From: Paludibacter sp.
GTDB taxonomy: Bacteria > Bacteroidota > Bacteroidia > Bacteroidales > Paludibacteraceae
Direction: 5' to 3'
Assembly (NCBI GenBank): GCA_024709185.1
Contig: JANJXE010000037.1
Span: forward strand, 1 to 5,663
Length of the DNA: 5,663 nucleotides
The first letter of the stretch is position 1; every line of letters starts with the position of its first letter. Positions 1 through 4,992 of this stretch are shown piece after piece. Under the pieces are notes generated by a model. That model saw only the letters and a list, made by a program, of their open reading frames with translations. It searched no databases and was not told the origin of the DNA. The position numbers were made by a program, and so were the translations under genes.

Positions 1-501
1 CTGCCATCGGCGGTTGTCCCACGATTTAATGGTGCCGGTTACGGGATTATAACGGGTGGACAGGGATTTGGCTGCGTTCACAATTACCTTTTTTAAACTG
101 GTATCGCCGGTGAGCCGGTAGGCATTTCCGAAACTACAATAAATCATGAATCCCACGTCGTGATTATCAGTGGTGTATTGCTGATTGCGTACCCGTTCGG
201 TCATCTCCAGGGCCGCTTTTCGAAGCTCTTCTTTTCCGGAAAATTCATACAGGTACCACAAAGTGCCCGGAAAAAATCCACTTGTCCACCACCTGTCATC
301 CGACGTAACCAGCTTTCCTGTTTTATCGGTGGTTCGTGGCAGTCGGCCCATGAGGGGCTGTACATCCCGGTACAGCGAAAGTGCCTGTTCTGATGCAATG
401 CCAAGTGTTTGTGAAAGGTTGTTCTGGTCAAGTGACCCGCTGCTTTGTGCAGTTGCAATAACTGGAAAAAAAAGCAGGAGAACGAGATAGTAGAATTTCA
501 T
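1..501 (-). CDS. GH88-type unsaturated glucuronyl hydrolase, secreted (partial: N-terminal 167 residues)
   Basis: Seen: reading leftward from ATG at 501-499 the frame is open to the window edge, and an in-frame TAA three codons upstream (508-510) fixes this as the first possible start. Residues 1-18 form a signal peptide (hydrophobic LVLLLFFPVIATA, then QS), so the protein should be exported, probably to the periplasm. The mature part carries WWTSGFFPG (71-79), NHDVGF (114-119) and IKSWD (158-162), laid out as in family GH88. Known: GH88 enzymes hydrate the 4,5-double bond of the unsaturated uronic acid that polysaccharide lyases leave on oligosaccharides, which releases that sugar. Two Asp residues are essential in the Bacillus enzyme. 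D115 in the HDxGF motif matches the first, and the second should lie just beyond the edge. Inferred: it acts after a lyase on a uronate-containing glycan and is divergent from the GH2 gene, which suggests co-regulation. GH105 is the main alternative and is less likely given these motifs. About 230 further residues are expected outside the window. Confidence 0.88.
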   Translation of the reverse strand, partial: MKFYYLVLLLFFPVIATAQSSGSLDQNNLSQTLGIASEQALSLYRDVQPLMGRLPRTTDKTGKLVTSDDRWWTSGFFPGTLWYLYEFSGKEELRKAALEMTERVRNQQYTTDNHDVGFMIYCSFGNAYRLTGDTSLKKVIVNAAKSLSTRYNPVTGTIKSWDNRRWQ

Positions 502-533
502 GTGAATTTAATTTTCTTATTTTATGGATGTAG

Positions 534-584
534 GTTGCATAACGTACGCAACTGTTGCAAATATCCGAATTTTGCTCTTGCAAG
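534..584. repeat. Cluster of TTGCA half-sites between the divergent hydrolases (candidate operator)
   Basis: TTGCA occurs on the plus strand at 535-539, 555-559 and 578-582, with starts 20 and 23 bp apart. Within the cluster are a perfect 11-bp palindrome, GCAACTGTTGC (548-558), an 8-bp palindrome, CTTGCAAG (577-584), and an inverted pair GTTGC (534-538) / GCAAC (548-552). Direct repeats about two helical turns apart are the geometry AraC-family proteins usually bind, and such a regulator is encoded at 3662-4837. The cluster lies in the leader or promoter of the leftward GH88 gene. That it is an operator is inference. Confidence 0.35.
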
Positions 585-588
585 GATA
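581..588 (-). promoter_or_regulatory. Possible -7 element of the GH88 promoter
   Basis: The minus strand reads TATCCTTG, one mismatch from the Bacteroidota -7 consensus TAnnTTTG. It would give a leader of about 70 nt before the GH88 start. No good -33 TTTG lies at the expected distance upstream, so this is only the best of weak candidates. Confidence 0.25.
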
Positions 589-693
589 CGAAAATCATTC
601 AGATTTTTAGAATCTTAGTTCATAAAAACAATTATTTTTTTGATTGAGAATGAAGTTTGTTGTTTTGGATGATTTTACCAGAATAAATGGACA

Positions 694-718
694 ATAGTAC
701 TATGCTAACATACAGTAC
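694..718. repeat. GTAC-containing palindrome and imperfect inverted repeat upstream of GH2
   Basis: ATAGTACTAT (694-703) is a perfect 10-bp palindrome. A wider inverted arrangement covers 697-718: GTAC, TATG, a CTAA spacer, CATA, two extra bases, GTAC. It ends 5 bp before the -7 element of the GH2 promoter, a natural place for an activator or repressor. GTACTATGC (697-705) recurs exactly at 4966-4974, and GTACTAT recurs at 3575-3581. The operator role is inferred. Confidence 0.35.
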
Positions 719-723
719 AGAGC

Positions 724-731
724 TATTTTTG
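724..731 (+). promoter_or_regulatory. -7 element (TATTTTTG) of the GH2 gene
   Basis: TATTTTTG matches TAnnTTTG, the -7 consensus recognised by the primary sigma factor of Bacteroidota. Transcription would start near 738, giving a leader of roughly 20 nt before the ATG at 757. No clear -33 TTTG is present at the usual distance, which would fit a promoter that needs an activator. The matching strength is modest because T-runs are common in this AT-rich DNA. Confidence 0.5.
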
Positions 732-756
732 CATTCCATACTCCAAATTTTAAACA

Positions 757-3537
757 ATGATTAGATTCCGCAACGTATTCTTCATTCTACTGCTGTTAGT
801 AACAGCTGGTTCTGCTTTTTCAGCACGTATAAAGTTTTCCATCAATGATAACTGGAGATTTTTGCAACAGGATATAGCTCTTGCGTTTAATCCGGATGTT
901 GCTGATACAGGCTGGGAGATGGTTAATTTGCCGCATACCTGGAATAAAACGGATGTGATGGACGATGAGCCCGGTTATTACAGAGGTATCGGGTGGTACC
1001 GTCGAACTGTCGAACTTCCAGCAGATTATTCCAACAAGCAGATAACGATTTATTTTGAAGGGGCTAATCAGGAAACGGAAGTGTTTGTGAACGGTAAGAG
1101 CGCTGGTACGCATGTGGGAGGTTATACGCGTTTTAGTTTCGATATTACTCCGTTGGTAAAAGCAGGTACGAAAAACCTGATCGCTGTGAAAGTAAACAAC
1201 CGGTACAACGAATTGATTCCTCCGCTGACTGCCGATTTTACGTTTTTCGGGGGTATCTACCGCGATGTATTTCTCATAGTTACCGAAAAGCAACACGTTT
1301 CAACCACCCATTATGCTTCCGAAGGGATTTACATCACCACTCCATCGGTGAATGAGAAGCAGGCGAGGGTAGAGATTAAAACCCTGCTCACCAATGCTTC
1401 GTCACAGGATAAAAAACTGATTGTGGAGCATACGGTTTTTAATCCTTCAGATAAAAAAGAAGTGGTAAGTGTCAAAGCGAAAGTGAATACTGTAAAGTCG
1501 TCGGTTCATCAGGAGAATACCCAGCAATTGGTGATTCAGCATCCTGCTTTGTGGTGCCCTGAGTCGCCTTCAATCTACAGGATTCGTACCCGTATACTGG
1601 AGGAGAAAACAGGCCGGGTGCTCGATGAGTTGTATCAACCGCTTGGACTGCGCTGGTATGAGTTTTCTGCCGAAAAAGGATTTTTCCTGAATGGAAAACC
1701 CTATAAATTAATCGGTACCAACCGTCATCAGTGTTACGATAGGATGGGAAATGCACTTCCCGACGAAATCCATGTGCGGGATGTGAAGATGCTGAAAGAG
1801 ATGGGAGGCAACTTCCTACGGGTATCGCATTATCCACAGGATCCGGTGGTGATGGAGATGTGCGATAAACTGGGCATTATCACTTCTGTTGAAATACCCA
1901 TTGTGAATGCGATTACCGAAAACGAAGAATTCAGCAGAAACAGTATTGAAATGGCCCGGGAAATGGTCTTTCAGGATTATAACCGACCATCGGTACTCAT
2001 TTGGTCGTATATGAATGAAGTAATGCTGCGACCACCTTTTAGTACTGATTCCGTCCGGCACTCAATATACCTGAAATCGGTGGGTAGTCTGGCCGAACGC
2101 ATTGAAAAACAAATTCGCCTTGATGACCCGTACCGTTACACCATAATCCCCTTCCACGGAAGTTTTGAACGCTACGAATCCGCCGGATTAACCCGCATCC
2201 CCATGTTAATTGGATGGAATTTGTACCAGGGTTGGTATGGAAATACCTTCGACGGCTTTGGAAAGTACCTCGATGAAGTGCAGGCAAAGCTGAAGGGGAA
2301 GCCTTTTTTTATCACCGAGTATGGCGCCGATGTGGATCCTCGATTGCATTCGTTTGAACCCGTGCGTTTCGATTATACCCAGGAATGGGCCAATCTGTAC
2401 CACGAGGTGTATTATAAAGCCATTATGGAGCGTACGTTTGTTGTAGGAGCCACTATCTGGAATCTCAACGATTTTCACTCCGAGGACAGGGGAAATGCAG
2501 TTCCGCACATCAACAGCAAGGGAATTGTTTCGACCACCCGACAGGTGAAGGATACCTATCTGCACTATCAGGCCCTGCTTCGAAAAACCCCCATTGTCAA
2601 TATCGGCGGCCGCAACTGGACTATTCGCGGGGGGAATGCCTCAGCTGACAATACCTGTAATCAACCGGTAAAAGTGTATTCCAACCTGGCGGCAGTCGAG
2701 CTTTTTCTGAACGGGAAATCTCTTGGAAAACAACCAACTACCGATGCCATAGCAACTTTCAGCGTACCTTTTGTAAATGGTGAGAATGTGATGGAAGCGG
2801 TGGGGTACGCTAATTCACATTCCCTGATGAAAGCAGTGGGGCCTGCTGAAGCGCAATCCGTTAACGAAGCAGTTGGGCCTGCTGAAGCGCAATCCGTGCG
2901 TGATATGCTTCGCATCGACTTCCGGATGATTCCCGCCCGGCTCGACGAAGCGCAACCTTTTTTTGTTCCGGATGAGGAACGCCTCCCGTTTGAATCGCTG
3001 AATGTGATGCTGGGAAGCAAACGGTACTTTGAAGAAAAAGACAAGTCGGTGATTTGGCTTCCTGAAAAGCCCTACACGCCGGGAAGCTGGGGTTATACAG
3101 GTGGAAAAAACTATGTAAAACGCACCCGCCACGGCCAACAGCCGGCCTCGGATTTAAACATCCTCGCTACCGACATCGATCCCGTATTTCAAACGATGCG
3201 CCATGGCATCGAAGAGTTTAATCTGGATGTGCCCGATGGAGAATATACCATCACCCTGTATTTTGCCGAACTGATGTCGAAAACGACCAAAGTGCTGGTT
3301 TATAATCTTGGCGATGATGCCATAGCCGATGATATCGACGAACGGATTTTCAGTGTGTCAATAAATGATGTCCCTGTTATTCGCAATCTCAATGTAGCCG
3401 CCGAAGTGGGCGAGCTCACTGCCTTAAGTAAAAAGTTTGTGGTGAATGCAGAAAACGGAAATGGCATTCGAATTAAATTCATCCCTGTGAAGGGAGAACC
3501 CATTCTGAATGCCCTGAGAATATACCGAAATTACTAA
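757..3537 (+). CDS. Secreted GH2 glycosidase with C-terminal malectin-like domain (beta-glucuronidase or beta-galactosidase type)
   Basis: Seen: 926 residues; an in-frame TAA two codons before the ATG fixes the start. Residues 1-22 or so form a signal peptide without a lipobox Cys, so a soluble periplasmic enzyme is likely. Domains in order: GH2 sugar-binding jelly roll (about 26-180, with NLPHTWN and FFGGIYRD), Ig-like domain (about 183-295), catalytic TIM barrel (about 300-605, with GTNRHQ at 320-325), a beta-sandwich of the DUF4982 kind (about 625-740), and a malectin-like carbohydrate-binding domain (about 748-926, ending in NALRIYRNY). E421 in the NE pair is the expected acid/base and E521 in ITEYGA the expected nucleophile. 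Known: GH2 enzymes are retaining and release terminal beta-linked sugars. N586-S-K588-G resembles the N-x-K motif by which beta-glucuronidases bind the carboxylate, but Bacteroidota GH2 enzymes of other specificity can show a similar motif, so the sugar is uncertain. Odd: a 12-residue tandem repeat at 679-714. It is divergent to the GH88 gene and followed by the regulator. Confidence 0.92.
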   Translation: MIRFRNVFFILLLLVTAGSAFSARIKFSINDNWRFLQQDIALAFNPDVADTGWEMVNLPHTWNKTDVMDDEPGYYRGIGWYRRTVELPADYSNKQITIYFEGANQETEVFVNGKSAGTHVGGYTRFSFDITPLVKAGTKNLIAVKVNNRYNELIPPLTADFTFFGGIYRDVFLIVTEKQHVSTTHYASEGIYITTPSVNEKQARVEIKTLLTNASSQDKKLIVEHTVFNPSDKKEVVSVKAKVNTVKSSVHQENTQQLVIQHPALWCPESPSIYRIRTRILEEKTGRVLDELYQPLGLRWYEFSAEKGFFLNGKPYKLIGTNRHQCYDRMGNALPDEIHVRDVKMLKEMGGNFLRVSHYPQDPVVMEMCDKLGIITSVEIPIVNAITENEEFSRNSIEMAREMVFQDYNRPSVLIWSYMNEVMLRPPFSTDSVRHSIYLKSVGSLAERIEKQIRLDDPYRYTIIPFHGSFERYESAGLTRIPMLIGWNLYQGWYGNTFDGFGKYLDEVQAKLKGKPFFITEYGADVDPRLHSFEPVRFDYTQEWANLYHEVYYKAIMERTFVVGATIWNLNDFHSEDRGNAVPHINSKGIVSTTRQVKDTYLHYQALLRKTPIVNIGGRNWTIRGGNASADNTCNQPVKVYSNLAAVELFLNGKSLGKQPTTDAIATFSVPFVNGENVMEAVGYANSHSLMKAVGPAEAQSVNEAVGPAEAQSVRDMLRIDFRMIPARLDEAQPFFVPDEERLPFESLNVMLGSKRYFEEKDKSVIWLPEKPYTPGSWGYTGGKNYVKRTRHGQQPASDLNILATDIDPVFQTMRHGIEEFNLDVPDGEYTITLYFAELMSKTTKVLVYNLGDDAIADDIDERIFSVSINDVPVIRNLNVAAEVGELTALSKKFVVNAENGNGIRIKFIPVKGEPILNALRIYRNY
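2791..2898 (+). repeat. 36-bp in-frame tandem repeat, three units, inside the GH2 gene
   Basis: Three consecutive 36-bp units (2791-2826, 2827-2862, 2863-2898) encode residues 679-690, 691-702 and 703-714. Units 2 and 3 match at 31 of 36 bases, with a 23-base exact stretch (2839-2861 = 2875-2897), and both encode AVGPAEAQSV. Unit 1 is diverged (MEAVGYANSHSL). The unit length is a multiple of three, so the frame is kept. The repeat lies in the beta-sandwich domain between the catalytic barrel and the malectin-like domain, where a single EAVGY-type strand is usual before the RDMLRIDF strand. Confidence 0.9.
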
Positions 3538-3569
3538 GGAATTCCCAAAAAATCAAAAAAAGTAGGTTT

Positions 3570-3593
3570 GTTGCGTACTATATTGTAATTTTG
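3570..3593 (+). promoter_or_regulatory. Promoter of the XylR-like regulator with overlapping GTTGCGTACTAT motif
   Basis: TAATTTTG (3586-3593) is a perfect TAnnTTTG -7 element, and transcription would begin near 3600, about 60 nt before the ATG. TTTG at 3567-3570 is a possible -33 element, but the gap of 15 bases is shorter than the usual 19-21. Directly upstream of the -7 is GTTGCGTACTAT (3570-3581). Its first nine bases recur on the minus strand at 544-552 in the divergent region, and GTACTAT recurs at 697 and 4966. Autoregulation through this motif is plausible but inferred. No convincing terminator for the GH2 gene is seen in 3538-3570. Confidence 0.5.
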
Positions 3594-3626
3594 TTAGCCG
3601 GTTGGTTTAGCTTTCGTGGTGAATCC

Positions 3627-3644
3627 AATTGCCGTATAGCAATT
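3627..3644. repeat. Short inverted repeat in the leader of the regulator gene
   Basis: AATTGC (3627-3632) and GCAATT (3639-3644) are perfect 6-bp arms around a 6-base loop (CGTATA). The repeat ends 17 bases before the regulator's start codon. It could be a leader hairpin affecting translation or a DNA site. There is no T-run after it, so it is not an intrinsic terminator. TTGC/GCAA arms also occur in the divergent region at 535-551. Confidence 0.4.
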
Positions 3645-3661
3645 TGTAATAATACGCACCC

Positions 3662-4837
3662 ATGTCTCAGGAATCTGAAAAACACAAAATCGTCAAGATC
3701 TTACTATTGATCGATTATTCCAGTGAATTTAGCCGTAAATTGCTGAGGGGGCTTGTACAGTATTCCAAGGAAAACGGTCCCTGGATTTTTTACCGCTTAC
3801 CATCGTATTACAAAGCATTGTATGGTAAGGAGGGGGTTGTAAAATGGGCGAAAGAATGGAAAGCCGATGCTGTGCTGGCTCACTGGGACAACGAAGAAAG
3901 TCAGATTTTGAGCACCCTGGGGATTCCTGTAGTGTTGCAAAACATTAAGGAGCGAAGTCAGTTATTTTCGAACCTTACCGGAAATTATGTAGGCACCGGT
4001 GCTATGGCAGCCCGTTTTTTTTATCAGAAACGCTTCCGGAATTTTGCCTTCTATGGCAACCGCCGTGTAATTTGGTCGCGCGAACGGGCCGAAGGTTTCC
4101 GCCACGAAGTGGAAAAAATCGGTGGAAACTATTTTTATTTCGAAACCGAGAATTTCGACGAAGAGCAGTTTCATCAGGATATGGTAGTGCTCGAAAAATG
4201 GTTGATTTCTCTGCCTAAGCCCATCGCTTTATTTGCCTGTGACGATAATTTTGCATTGCAGATCTCAGAAATTTGTAAAATAAACAATATAAATATTCCA
4301 CAGGATATAGCGCTGCTGGGAGTCGACAACGACGAGCTTATCTGTAACCTGTCTGATCCGCCCATTTCTTCTATCGTACTCGATGTGGAAAAAGGAGGTT
4401 ACGAAGTGGGTAAGTTGATGCACCAGCTGATGACTAAAGAGCGTAAGAAACCTTTTAATATTGTCATTAATCCCATTCGGGTTGAGCAACGGTTGTCGAC
4501 TGAACGCTATAATATATCGAACAAGTACATTCTCGAGGTCGTAAAATATATAGAGGAGAACTTTATCCAGGATATAAATATTGAGACGCTGACGCATTTG
4601 GTGCCTTTGTCGCGTCGTAATCTTGAAATGAAATTTAAAAAAGAAGTGGGCATTTCCACCTACCAGTTTGTGCTCTATTGCAGGGTCGAACGCTATGCGA
4701 ACTTACTCATCAGCACCGATCTTCCCCTCATCGAACTGGCATTCGAATCGGGCTTCAACGATTACAAAAATATCTCACGCATTTTCAAAAAGTTTAAAGG
4801 TTACACTCCCCTCGAATACCGTCAGAAATTCACCTGA
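3662..4837 (+). CDS. XylR-like one-component regulator: sugar-binding (LacI/PBP-like) domain fused to AraC-type HTH
   Basis: Seen: 391 residues, almost the length of E. coli XylR (392). An in-frame TAA four codons upstream makes 3662 the first possible start. Residues about 10-280 form a type-1 periplasmic-binding-protein fold as in LacI/GalR regulators, with FACDDNFA (191-198) and GVDNDELICNLSDPPISSI (220-238), the hinge and ligand-pocket region typical of XylR. D194, D195 and D222 are likely ligand contacts by analogy. Residues about 288-391 are an AraC-type double helix-turn-helix (LSRRNLEMKFKKEVG, then IELAFESGFNDYKNISRIFKKFKGYTPLEYR). There is no signal peptide or membrane segment, so it is cytoplasmic. 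Known: this architecture binds a monosaccharide and then activates sugar-use genes through direct-repeat sites. Inferred: it controls the flanking hydrolases and perhaps itself and the ApbE-like gene. The ligand cannot be read from the sequence and need not be xylose. It lies 124 nt after the GH2 gene and has its own promoter. Confidence 0.93.
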   Translation: MSQESEKHKIVKILLLIDYSSEFSRKLLRGLVQYSKENGPWIFYRLPSYYKALYGKEGVVKWAKEWKADAVLAHWDNEESQILSTLGIPVVLQNIKERSQLFSNLTGNYVGTGAMAARFFYQKRFRNFAFYGNRRVIWSRERAEGFRHEVEKIGGNYFYFETENFDEEQFHQDMVVLEKWLISLPKPIALFACDDNFALQISEICKINNINIPQDIALLGVDNDELICNLSDPPISSIVLDVEKGGYEVGKLMHQLMTKERKKPFNIVINPIRVEQRLSTERYNISNKYILEVVKYIEENFIQDINIETLTHLVPLSRRNLEMKFKKEVGISTYQFVLYCRVERYANLLISTDLPLIELAFESGFNDYKNISRIFKKFKGYTPLEYRQKFT

Positions 4838-4883
4838 TTGTATTAGTGGACGCCCTTTTCCGCTTATTTACCCCCGAATAGCT

Positions 4884-4911
4884 GTTGATTCATCAATATT
4901 CAACGTTTTTT
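4884..4911 (+). terminator. Weak terminator-like hairpin after the regulator gene
   Basis: GTTGA (4884-4888) can pair with TCAAC (4900-4904) around an 11-base loop, followed by G and six T (4906-4911). An alternative small stem, TTGAT/ATCAA (4886-4896), competes. The stem is only 5 bp and AT-rich, so termination would be weak at best. It is placed correctly, 46 bases after the regulator's stop codon. Confidence 0.25.
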
Positions 4912-4939
4912 GAAGATACCTTTACGCTTTTTTGCCGGT

Positions 4940-4966
4940 AAAGGTAGCTGGCATAGTCTACCTTTG
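4940..4966 (+). promoter_or_regulatory. Promoter of the ApbE-like gene; -7 element embedded in a perfect inverted repeat
   Basis: TACCTTTG (4959-4966) is a textbook Bacteroidota -7 element. TTTG at 4931-4934 may serve as the -33, though the 24-base gap is long. Transcription would start near 4972, giving a leader of about 20 nt before the ATG at 4993. AAAGGTAG (4940-4947) and CTACCTTT (4958-4965) are perfect 8-bp inverted arms with a 10-base spacer, and the right arm contains most of the -7 element, so a protein bound here would block RNA polymerase. GTACTATGC follows immediately at 4966-4974. Confidence 0.6.
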
Positions 4967-4992
4967 TACTATGCAATAATACCAGCTGAAAA

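Noticed and set aside
160..490. Two overlapping plus-strand frames (160-393 and 185-490)
   Set aside because: They are antisense to the GH88 gene, whose frame carries a signal peptide and family motifs.
2791..2898. 36-bp repeats considered as a CRISPR-like or mobile repeat
   Set aside because: The units abut with no spacers, stay in frame and encode part of the GH2 protein, so they are a coding tandem repeat.
820..3503. Several minus-strand open frames of 67-158 codons across the GH2 gene
   Set aside because: All are antisense shadows of a gene with intact GH2 and malectin-like domains. They have no promoters or recognisable products of their own.
3538..3545. GGAATTCC palindrome right after the GH2 stop codon
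   Set aside because: It has no loop and no T-run follows on the coding strand, so it cannot be an intrinsic terminator. It is most simply a chance 8-bp palindrome.
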